The notes under the pieces were generated by a model, which was not told the DNA's origin, did not search any database, and saw nothing but the letters and a program-made list of their open reading frames with translations. DNA of 64,000 nt. Origin: Sphingobium ummariense RL-3 (GTDB taxonomy: Bacteria > Pseudomonadota > Alphaproteobacteria > Sphingomonadales > Sphingomonadaceae). Both the position numbers and the translations under genes were made by a program. Positions 56,850-64,000 of this stretch are shown piece by piece. Positions within the stretch are counted from its first letter, which is position 1, and each line of letters starts with the position of its first letter. The stretch spans positions 91,381 to 155,380 of the forward strand of contig NZ_AUWY01000074.1 of NCBI RefSeq assembly GCF_000447205.1, in the 5' to 3' direction.

Positions 56850-57851
56850 TCACTCCGCCGCCTCCAGATGCCCATGCGGCTGCGCGGCCATCGCCGTCAG
56901 CCCCAGCTTCCCCAGCAGCGCCGCATCCTTGTCGTCGCCCGCATTCGCCGCCGTCAGCAGCTTGTCGCCGGTGAAGATGCTGTTCGCGCCGGCCATGAAG
57001 CAAAGCGCCTGGCAGGCCTCGCTCATGCTCTCCCGGCCCGCGCTCAGCCGCACCATCGATTGCGGCATCACGATCCGCGCCACCGCGACCGTGCGGACGA
57101 ACTCCACCTCGTCGATCTTCGCGAGCGGCGTGTCCTTGAGCATGTCACCCAGCACCGTGCCCTCGACCGGCACCAGCGCATTGATCGGCACGCTTTCCGG
57201 GTGCGGCATGGTGGCGAGCGCGTGAAGGAAGCCGATGCGATCCGAGCGCGTCTCGCCCATGCCGACGATGCCGCCGCAGCACACGTTGATGCCGGCGTTC
57301 CGCACATTCTCCAGCGTCTCGATCCGGTCTTCGAAGGTGCGCGTCGTGATGACGTTAGCGTAATTTTCCGGCGAGGTGTCGATATTGTGATTGTAATAAT
57401 CGAGCCCCGCATCCGCGAGCTGCTTGGCCTGCTTCTCGTCCAGCATCCCCAGCGTCATGCAGGTCTCCATGCCCATCGCGCGCACGCCCTGCACCATGGC
57501 GACAAGCTTGGGCATGTCGCGCTCCTTGGGATTGCGCCAGGCGGCGCCCATGCAGAAGCGCCCGGAGCCATGATCCTTGGCCTGCGCAGCGGCCTGCAAC
57601 ACCGCCTGCACGTCCATCAGCTTGGTGGCCTTGAGCCCGCTCTCCGCCTCGGTCGATTGCGAGCAATAGCCGCAATCCTCCGGGCAACCGCCGGTCTTGA
57701 TCGACAGCAGGGTGGACAGCTGCACTTCATTACGCGGGAAATTGGCGCGATGGATCGACTGCGCTTCGAACATCAGGTCGTTGAAGGGCAGGTCGAACAG
57801 CGCGGCGATTTCCGCGCGCGTCCAGTCGGTGCGGGGGGTATTCGGGGTCAA
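56850..57851 (-). CDS. bioB: Biotin synthase
   Basis: A 333-residue radical-SAM enzyme that inserts sulfur into dethiobiotin. The radical-SAM cluster is [13 protein letters not shown] (about residues 54-66); [11 protein letters not shown] and [15 protein letters not shown] [14 protein letters not shown] motifs are typical. The start is a TTG that overlaps the mutase stop (TTGA) with GGAGG just before, which decides it. Its link to the carboxylase operon fits biotin being the PccA cofactor. Confidence 0.94.
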   Translation of the reverse strand: MTPNTPRTDWTRAEIAALFDLPFNDLMFEAQSIHRANFPRNEVQLSTLLSIKTGGCPEDCGYCSQSTEAESGLKATKLMDVQAVLQAAAQAKDHGSGRFCMGAAWRNPKERDMPKLVAMVQGVRAMGMETCMTLGMLDEKQAKQLADAGLDYYNHNIDTSPENYANVITTRTFEDRIETLENVRNAGINVCCGGIVGMGETRSDRIGFLHALATMPHPESVPINALVPVEGTVLGDMLKDTPLAKIDEVEFVRTVAVARIVMPQSMVRLSAGRESMSEACQALCFMAGANSIFTGDKLLTAANAGDDKDAALLGKLGLTAMAAQPHGHLEAAE

Positions 57852-60001
57852 GCGGCTTCCTCCAGCCCGGCGGGGGGCATGTTGTGGCCGAGGAGGCGCA
57901 GCACGTCGGCGGCGCATTCCACGACATTGGAACCCGGTCCATAAATGCCCTGGACGCCGGCGTCACGGAGGAAGTCGTAGTCCTGCGGCGGGATGACCCC
58001 GCCCGCGATCACTTTGATGTCGCTGCGACCCTGTTCGCGCAGGCGGTTGATGAGTTCGGGGATCAGCGTCTTGTGGCCCGCCGCGAGGCTCGACGCGCCG
58101 ACGACGTCGACGCCGCTCTCCAGCGCCAGCATCGCCGTTTCCTCCGGCGTCTGGAACAGCGGGCCCGACACGATATCGAAGCCCATGTCGCCGAACGCCG
58201 AGGCGATGATGTTGGCGCCCCGGTCGTGCCCGTCCTGCCCCATCTTGGCGATGAGGAGCTTGGGCTTGCGACCGAGGCGCCGCTCGACGGCCTGCACTCC
58301 GTCAAGAACCTGCTGCCATCGGCTGTCATCCTTGTAGGGCGCGGCATAAACGCCCTTCACCGGCGTCGGCTGCGTGCCGTAGCGCTGGAAGCTGTCTTCC
58401 ATCGCGGCGGAGATTTCACCGAGCGTGGCGCGGGCGCGGGCGGCTTCGACCGCATGGGCGAGAAGGTTGTTCTCAATGCTTTGCGGCCCGGCGGCTGCCT
58501 GCCGCAGCGCTTCAAGCGCCGCCTGGCAGGCCGCTTCGTCGCGCTCCGCCTTCACGCGGTTGATGCGGGCGATCTGCGCCTCGCGCACCTTGCTATTGTC
58601 GACCTCCAGCGTTTCGAGCAAGTCTTCGTTGGCGAGGCGGTATTTGTTGACGCCGACGATCACGTCCTCGCCCCGGTCGACGCGCGCCTGCCTCGCGGCG
58701 GCAGCGGTTTCGATCATCGCCTTGGGCCAGCCGGCGGCGACCGCCTTCGCCATGCCGCCCTCAGCCTCGACCCGATCGATGATCGCCTGCGCGGCGTCGA
58801 CCAACTGCTGGGTCAGCGCCTCGACATAATAGCTGCCGCCCAGCGGATCGACGACATTGCACATGCCCGTCTCTTCCTGGATCACGATCTGCGTGTTGCG
58901 CGCGATCCGGGCCGAAAAGTCGGTCGGCAGCGCGATCGCCTCGTCCAGGGCGTTGGTGTGGAGCGATTGGGTGCCACCCAGCATCGCCGCCATCGCCTCG
59001 ATCGTGGTTCGCATAACGTTGTTGTACGGGTCTTGCTCGGTCAGCGACACGCCGCTGGTCTGGCAATGCGTCCGCAGCATCTTGGACCGCTCATCCTTCG
59101 CGCCGAGCTTCGTCATGACGCGGTGCCATAGCACCCGTGCGGCGCGCAGCTTGGCGATCTCCATAAAGAAGTTCATGCCGATGGCGAAGAAGAAGCTCAA
59201 ACGCCCGGCGAACCTGTCGATGTCGAGGCCGGAGGCGACGCCGTAGCGCACATATTCCGCGCCGTCGGCGATGGTGAAGGCCAGTTCCTGCACCTGCGTC
59301 GCGCCGGCCTCCTGCATATGATAGCCGGAGATCGAGATGCTGTTGAACTTGGGCATCTCGCGCGATGTGTAGCCGAAAATGTCGCTGATGATCCGCATCG
59401 AGGGTTCGGGCGGGTAGATATAGGTGTTGCGGACCATGAACTCCTTGAGGATGTCGTTCTGGATGGTCCCGTCGAGCAGCTTGCGATCGACCCCCTGCTC
59501 CTCGCCCGCGACGATGAAGAAGGCGAGGATCGGGATCACCGCGCCGTTCATCGTCATGGAAACCGACATCTGGTCGAGCGGGATGCCGTCGAACAGGATC
59601 TTCATATCCTCGATCGTGTCGATCGCGACGCCCGCCTTGCCGACGTCACCCACCACACGCGGATGGTCGCTGTCATAGCCACGATGCGTCGCCAGATCGA
59701 ACGCGACCGACAGCCCCTTCTGCCCGGCGGCGAGGTTGCGGCGGTAGAAGGCGTTGGATTCCTCGGCGGTGGAAAAGCCCGCATATTGGCGGATGGTCCA
59801 CGGACGGCCCGCATACATGGACGCACGCACGCCGCGGGTGAAGGGCGCGAAGCCGGGCAGGCCTGGGTCGACCGTCAAGTCCTCGGCCGTATAGAGCGGC
59901 TTCACCGTGATCCCTTCCGGCGTTTCCCAGTTCAGGTCCTTGCCCTTCACCTCCTTCGCGGCGGCGGCAGCCCATTGTTCCAGCGTCGGCTTCTCGGTCA
60001 T
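57848..60001 (-). CDS. scpA: Methylmalonyl-CoA mutase, large subunit
   Basis: A 717-residue adenosylcobalamin enzyme turning methylmalonyl-CoA into succinyl-CoA. Substrate-barrel motifs include [24 protein letters not shown] and [19 protein letters not shown]; the C-terminal B12 domain has DGHDRGAN (about residue 593, His ligand) followed by [12 protein letters not shown] and GGVIP. ATG at 60001 is preferred over the TTG just before it. A single-chain form, so no MutA partner is needed. Confidence 0.95.
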   Translation of the reverse strand: MTEKPTLEQWAAAAAKEVKGKDLNWETPEGITVKPLYTAEDLTVDPGLPGFAPFTRGVRASMYAGRPWTIRQYAGFSTAEESNAFYRRNLAAGQKGLSVAFDLATHRGYDSDHPRVVGDVGKAGVAIDTIEDMKILFDGIPLDQMSVSMTMNGAVIPILAFFIVAGEEQGVDRKLLDGTIQNDILKEFMVRNTYIYPPEPSMRIISDIFGYTSREMPKFNSISISGYHMQEAGATQVQELAFTIADGAEYVRYGVASGLDIDRFAGRLSFFFAIGMNFFMEIAKLRAARVLWHRVMTKLGAKDERSKMLRTHCQTSGVSLTEQDPYNNVMRTTIEAMAAMLGGTQSLHTNALDEAIALPTDFSARIARNTQIVIQEETGMCNVVDPLGGSYYVEALTQQLVDAAQAIIDRVEAEGGMAKAVAAGWPKAMIETAAAARQARVDRGEDVIVGVNKYRLANEDLLETLEVDNSKVREAQIARINRVKAERDEAACQAALEALRQAAAGPQSIENNLLAHAVEAARARATLGEISAAMEDSFQRYGTQPTPVKGVYAAPYKDDSRWQQVLDGVQAVERRLGRKPKLLIAKMGQDGHDRGANIIASAFGDMGFDIVSGPLFQTPEETAMLALESGVDVVGASSLAAGHKTLIPELINRLREQGRSDIKVIAGGVIPPQDYDFLRDAGVQGIYGPGSNVVECAADVLRLLGHNMPPAGLEEAA

Positions 60002-60024
60002 CAAAGTCCCTTACCCACTTCCCC

Positions 60025-60174
60025 TCTCCCGCAAGCGGGAGAAGCAACGTGACTTAGATCCGCGAAGCGGGCCTGAGTCGCAGTGGTGAGGGTCTTTGCC
60101 ACCCCTGCCCTCACCAACTTCGGCCAGGCAGCAAGCTGCCAAGCCTCCATATCCTCTCCCGCTTGCGGGAGAGG
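60025..60174. repeat. Paired REP element in the mutase/epimerase gap
   Basis: Outer hairpins TCTCCCGC-AA-GCGGGAGA (60025-60042) and CCTCTCCCGC-TT-GCGGGAGAGG (60153-60174) flank an inverted repeat TGGTGAGGG (60084-60092) / CCCTCACCA (60108-60116). The 178-base gap holds no gene and looks like a single composite REP doublet. Confidence 0.7.
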
Positions 60175-60182
60175 AGTTAGGT

Positions 60183-60620
60183 TCAATGCGCCCCCTTGGG
60201 CGTCTCCATGATCTCGGTCAGCACCCCGTTCATGTCCTTGGGATGCACGAAGAAGATCGGCGTCCCGTGCGCCCCGATGCGCGGCTCGCCCAGAACCTTC
60301 TTCCCCAGCCCCTCGAACCAGGCTTTCGCCTCCATGATGTCGGGCACTTCATAGCACATATGATGCTGCCCCCCGGCCGGGTTCTTGGCGAGGAAGCCGT
60401 GGATCGGCGAACTCTCCCCCAGCGGCTCGATCAGTTCGATCTGCGTGCCGGCCGTGCCATTCCCTCCCGGCGTGTCGACGAAACACACCTTCACCCCCTG
60501 CGCTGGCAGGTCGAACGGCTCGTGTTCCAGCGTTGCACCCATCACGTCGCGATAATAAGCGAGGCTCGCCTCCAAAGAAGGCGTCGCCACCCCGATATGG
60601 TTCAGCCGTCCCAGCTTCAT
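60183..60620 (-). CDS. mce: Methylmalonyl-CoA epimerase
   Basis: A 145-residue VOC-fold metalloenzyme that converts (S)- to (R)-methylmalonyl-CoA for the mutase. N-terminal MKLGRLNHIGVATPSLEASLAYYR supplies the first metal His, GGQHHMCYEVPDI the second, and the C-terminal TPIFFVHPKDMNGVLTEIME the rest. The ATG at 60620 overlaps the thiolase stop (ATGA). Confidence 0.93.
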   Translation of the reverse strand: MKLGRLNHIGVATPSLEASLAYYRDVMGATLEHEPFDLPAQGVKVCFVDTPGGNGTAGTQIELIEPLGESSPIHGFLAKNPAGGQHHMCYEVPDIMEAKAWFEGLGKKVLGEPRIGAHGTPIFFVHPKDMNGVLTEIMETPKGAH

Positions 60621-61801
60621 GCCGCCGCCTCGATCACCATGGCGATACCCTGCCCGCCGCCGATGCACATCGTAATCAGCGCATATTTGCCGCTGGTCCG
60701 CTTCAGCTCATAGGCCGCCTTGATGGTCAGGATCGCCCCGGTCGCGCCGATCGGATGGCCGAGCGAAATGCCTGACCCATTGGGATTGGTCTTGGCCGGA
60801 TCGAAACCCAGTTCCTTCGCCACCCCGCACGCCTGCGCGGCGAACGCCTCGTTGCTCTCGATCACGTCCATCTGATCGAGGCTTAAGCCTGCGCGTGCCA
60901 GAGCGACCGGCACCGCCTTCACCGGCCCCAGCCCCATGACCGAAGGCTCGACCCCGGCATGGCCCCAGCCGATGATCTTCGCCAGCGGCTTCAGCCCCTT
61001 CTCCGCCACCGCTTGGCCGCTCGCCAGCACGACCGCGCCCGCGCCGTCATTGATGCCCGACGCATTGCCCGCTGTGACCGTGCCGTCCTTCTTGAACACG
61101 GGCTTGAGGCTAGCCATTCCCTCGGCCGACGCGTCAGCGCGGACATGCTCGTCAATGTCGAAGACGGTTACGCCCTTGCGCGTCTTGATCTCGACCGGGA
61201 CGATCTGCTCCTTGAAATGGCCCGCCGCGATCGCCGCCGCCGCGCGCCTGTGGCTCTCCACCGCCGCCGCGTCCTGCTCTTCCCGGCTGATACCGCAGCG
61301 CTCGGCGACATTCTCCGCCGTCACGCCCATATGGATATTCTCGAACGGGTCGTGCAGCGCGCCGAGCATCGCGTCGACCATCTCGATATTGCCCATCTTC
61401 TGCCCATTGCGCGCGGCAAGCACCATGTGCGGCGCGTTGGACATGGATTCCGCCCCGCCCGCGACGGCGATCTCATGTTCGCCCAGCGCAATCGCCTGCG
61501 CCGCCGACACGATCGCCTGGAGCCCCGATCCGCACAGCCGATTGACGTTCATCGCCGGCGCATCGATGGGAATGCCCGCATTCACCGCCGCGACGCGGCT
61601 GACATAGGCGTCCTTGGGCTGGGTCGGCACCACCGTCCCAATGACGACATTCTGCACGTCCTCAGGCGCGATTCCGGCGCGCGCGATCGCCTCCTTGATG
61701 ACGATCGTGCCCAGCTCCGCCGGCCGTAGCGACGCCAGCGATCCGCCAAACGTCCCGATCGCGGTCCGCGCCCCGCCGACGATGTAGATATCATTGCTCA
61801 T
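60617..61801 (-). CDS. Acetyl-CoA C-acyltransferase (thiolase, BktB-like)
   Basis: A 394-residue thiolase. Active-site Cys is in VNRLCGSGLQAI (about residue 89), His in SGISLGHPIGATGAI, and the second Cys in ITMCIGGGQGIAMVIE. Position in the propionate module and the sequence near the substrate loop resemble BktB-like enzymes that also condense propionyl-CoA with acetyl-CoA; specificity is not proven. Start at 61801 (MSNDIYIVGGARTAIG). Confidence 0.92.
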   Translation of the reverse strand: MSNDIYIVGGARTAIGTFGGSLASLRPAELGTIVIKEAIARAGIAPEDVQNVVIGTVVPTQPKDAYVSRVAAVNAGIPIDAPAMNVNRLCGSGLQAIVSAAQAIALGEHEIAVAGGAESMSNAPHMVLAARNGQKMGNIEMVDAMLGALHDPFENIHMGVTAENVAERCGISREEQDAAAVESHRRAAAAIAAGHFKEQIVPVEIKTRKGVTVFDIDEHVRADASAEGMASLKPVFKKDGTVTAGNASGINDGAGAVVLASGQAVAEKGLKPLAKIIGWGHAGVEPSVMGLGPVKAVPVALARAGLSLDQMDVIESNEAFAAQACGVAKELGFDPAKTNPNGSGISLGHPIGATGAILTIKAAYELKRTSGKYALITMCIGGGQGIAMVIEAAA

Positions 61802-61830
61802 GATGCTTATCCCGCTCCGCTCATGTCCGC

Positions 61831-62354
61831 TCACAGCGGAATATTGTCATGCTTCTTCCAGGGGTTATCGAGGCTCTTGTTCCTGAGCTTCCGCAGACCC
61901 AGCGCGATCCGCTTGCGGGTCGAATGGGGCTGGATCACTTCGTCGATGAAGCCCATGCTCGCCGCGACGAAGGGGTTCGCGAAGCGGTCCTCATATTCCT
62001 TGGTCCGCGCCGCAATCTCATCGGCCGTCTTGCCGCGAAAGATGATCTCGACCGCGCCCTTCGCCCCCATCACAGCGATCTCGGCCGTTGGCCAGGCATA
62101 GTTCAGGTCGCCGCGCAAATGCTTGGAGGACATGACGTCATAGGCGCCGCCATAGGCTTTGCGCGTGATGACGGTGATCTTGGGCACGGTCGCCTCTGCA
62201 TAGGCGAAGAGCAGCTTGGCGCCATGCTTGATGATGCCATTATGTTCCTGCGCGGTGCCCGGCAGGAAGCCCGGCACGTCGACGAAGGTGACGATCGGGA
62301 TCTCGAAGGCGTCGCAGAAGCGCACGAAGCGTCCGGCCTTCTTCGACGAGTTGA
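61831..62354 (-). pseudogene. pccB: Propionyl-CoA carboxylase beta subunit, 3' part cut off by an IS
   Basis: The C-terminal third of PccB is readable from [20 protein letters not shown] to the normal end (KKHDNIPL). [14 protein letters not shown] and [15 protein letters not shown] are carboxyltransferase signatures. The frame is lost at about 62354, where an IS1380-type element begins; the first 340 or so residues must lie beyond the IS, outside the window. A GTG within the fragment might start a short product, which would not be a working enzyme. Confidence 0.88.
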
Positions 62355-64000
62355 CCTCTCTTATTCACGACGCTCGGTTTCGGGCCCGCTCTGGGCATTT
62401 GCTGCGGCTGGCTGTATTGCGCGGACGACCGGCATCGCTGGCGTTTGTTTCACCGCATTCGGATTGATGGGCTTTTCGGGTTGAAGGGCTGGGCTCGGAG
62501 TTCTGCGGCGCTGCCGCATGGGCTACGTCGGCGCAGGCTTCAGCCGGAGAACGAGGGCGCGGAACAGGTCGGCATCCGGACAGGCGGAAGCGAAGGCAAT
62601 GCGGATGCGGCTAGCACTTTCTACGACGCGCGCAGCGACCTTGAGCAGCCGCAGGCGCAAGGTGGTAAACTCCGCGCTTGCCAGAGCAGCGGTCCTGGGC
62701 ATCGCCTGCTGGATGCGCCATAGCAGCCAGTATGCGGCAGTGTGCAGTATCAGGCGCATCTGATTGGCATTGGCCGAGCGGCACGAGGTTCGGTCGCTGG
62801 CGAGCTGGGACTTGTGGCGCTTGATCAGGTTCTCGGCCTGACCACGCGCGCAGTAGAGCGTGTCGTAGATGTGCTCGGCCGATCCTGTTGCCAACGAGGT
62901 GACGACATAGCGGATGTCCATGCCCAGCGTGCTGGCCTCGATCCGTGCAACGACGCGACGCTGGCACTTCCAGGTCTTTGCCCCATAGCGGGTCTCGGCA
63001 TAGTTGCGCAGGACGGGACACTGACGCTGGGCGCGCTTGACCGCGCAGGCATCGGCGACCGCAACAATGGCGGGATCGGCGCGCAGCGCTGAATTGGTGG
63101 GCAGGCCGAACACGTAATCGACGCGGGCCGCATCGCAGTAGGCCATGACCTCGGGTCGACCATAGTGCCCGTCGCCGCGGATAGTGATGTGGGTATCGGG
63201 CCAATTACGGCGCAGGTGACGCACCAGGCGTCGGATGTGCCCCGCCGCCTCCTTTCCAGAAGGCGTCTTGCCTGTGCGCAGCAGCATGGCCACCGGCCTG
63301 CCGGTCGCGGTGTCGTAGATATGGATCGGTAGGAAGCAGCGCTCCCCATGATGCCCGTTCCAGAACGAGAGCTGTTGATAGCCATGCACGACGTCGCACG
63401 TGTCGTCGATATCCAGCGTGACCGCTGTCGGAGGGGCGGGATAGCTGGCGCAGTAGATGTCGATCATCGCGGCCATCATGCTGGCCAGTTCGCGCGTAGT
63501 CGGTGCATTTTCCCACCGGCTCATCGTCGGTTGGCTGGCCAGCCCCGCGCCCGATTCCGGCAGCTTGCCGAGCGCCAGGCGGAAGCCTGGATCGTCGCGC
63601 AGAGCATCGAGATCATCGGCATCCTCATAGCCGCACGCAATCGCGAACACACGGGCACGCAGAATGTCATCCAGGCGATGGATCACCCGCGCTGGATCGC
63701 GCGGATCGGCAATACAAGCCGCCAGGCGCTGGCAAATCCCCATCGCGCGCTCGGCCTGTGCAAGCAGTAGAACACCGCCATCCGAGGTAAGCCGGCCACC
63801 GTCGAACGCAGCTGTGATTTTCTTGCGGCCGACTGCTGGGAATCCAAATGAGCTTGCGATATCATCGTTCATGGCGGGTGTGGCCCGTGGCATTTTCTGC
63901 CCTGCGGCAGGTTCGGCTTAGACACCCAGTTCCTAATTCAGATCAGAGGCTTACGCCACTCCCGCCAACCCTTCAGGACACTTTTGGTGAATAAGGCGGG
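62355..64000. mobile_element. IS1380-family insertion sequence inside pccB
   Basis: About 1.65 kb, the usual size of the family. Imperfect terminal inverted repeats are CCTCTCTTATTCACGA at 62355-62370 and, read inward from the right, CCCGCCTTATTCACCA at 64000-63985 (12 of 16 match, sharing CTTATTCAC). The right end is therefore at or just past the window edge. It contains one transposase gene on the minus strand. Confidence 0.85.
62523..63893 (-). CDS. IS1380-family transposase
   Basis: A 456-residue DDE transposase. The acidic triad is visible as LDIDDTCDVVHGYQQL, ITIRGDGHYGRPEVMAYC and RGQAENLIKRHKSQL, all typical of IS1380. N-terminal FDGGRLTSDGGVLLLAQAERAMG is also a family signature. 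ATG at 63893 or the ATG seven codons on could be the start. The frame is intact, so the element may still be active. Confidence 0.93.
   Translation of the reverse strand: MPRATPAMNDDIASSFGFPAVGRKKITAAFDGGRLTSDGGVLLLAQAERAMGICQRLAACIADPRDPARVIHRLDDILRARVFAIACGYEDADDLDALRDDPGFRLALGKLPESGAGLASQPTMSRWENAPTTRELASMMAAMIDIYCASYPAPPTAVTLDIDDTCDVVHGYQQLSFWNGHHGERCFLPIHIYDTATGRPVAMLLRTGKTPSGKEAAGHIRRLVRHLRRNWPDTHITIRGDGHYGRPEVMAYCDAARVDYVFGLPTNSALRADPAIVAVADACAVKRAQRQCPVLRNYAETRYGAKTWKCQRRVVARIEASTLGMDIRYVVTSLATGSAEHIYDTLYCARGQAENLIKRHKSQLASDRTSCRSANANQMRLILHTAAYWLLWRIQQAMPRTAALASAEFTTLRLRLLKVAARVVESASRIRIAFASACPDADLFRALVLRLKPAPT

Overview
This 64 kb window is high-GC chromosomal DNA that looks like a sphingomonad (Alphaproteobacteria, Sphingobium/Sphingomonas-like). 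The grounds are the gene families and their order (phaR/PHA genes, FecI-FecR-TonB receptor set, archaeal-type ProS, IorA/IorB, MipA/OmpV, many SDR and MFS genes), frequent GTG/TTG starts and ATGA gene overlaps, and small hairpin repeats between genes that resemble those common in this group. No species can be named from the sequence alone.

Layout. (1) 1-5654 is the right end of an integrated mobile element, all on the minus strand: tyrosine integrase, a hypothetical protein, an AlpA-like regulator, two small proteins, a RepA-like replicative ATPase, a small-terminase-like protein and the large terminase, which runs off the left edge. It is bounded by a 45-nt 3' fragment of a tRNA-Lys(TTT) gene. 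The int / alpA / rep / terminase order suggests a phage satellite (PICI-like, perhaps capsid-forming) as much as an ordinary prophage. Repeats inside the 3' end of rep and upstream of alpA may be its replication and control sites. (2) 5830-19961 is an accessory region: a DoxX pseudogene next to the att site, an AraC-SDR-MFS set, a MipA/OmpV porin followed by a coupled methyltransferase-SDR-lipocalin-GNAT cluster, an isoquinoline-oxidoreductase-type molybdoenzyme with a di-haem cytochrome gene between its two subunits, and a divergent SDR/HxlR-Nudix pair. (3) 19968-29239 is a complete glycogen operon transcribed glgP-glgB-glgC-glgA-glgX. (4) 29380-38017 holds a beta-lactamase-fold hydrolase, then an ECF sigma / FecR / TonB receptor system followed by a large autotransporter and a strong terminator.

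(5) 38192-47094 is mostly housekeeping: gatCAB, a DUF3089 hydrolase, ruvX, an L,D-transpeptidase with an upstream EF-hand-like lipoprotein, and proS. (6) 47236-50119 is a polyhydroxyalkanoate locus (phaR, a short PhaC-like protein with a cysteine nucleophile box, phaA). (7) 50159-54190 carries alr, an MHS-type transporter, aqpZ and csaA. (8) 54332-62354 is a propionyl-CoA to succinyl-CoA module: pccA, bioB, methylmalonyl-CoA mutase, epimerase, a thiolase and the 3' end of pccB. The pccB gene is cut by an IS1380-family element that fills the rest of the window (62355-64000), so the carboxylase step is probably broken unless there is another pccB copy.

Broadly, the right half links acetyl-CoA/propionyl-CoA metabolism, PHA storage and biotin supply, while the glg operon gives a second carbon store. 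Gene starts were refined where a ribosome binding site or an overlap with the neighbour decided the issue.
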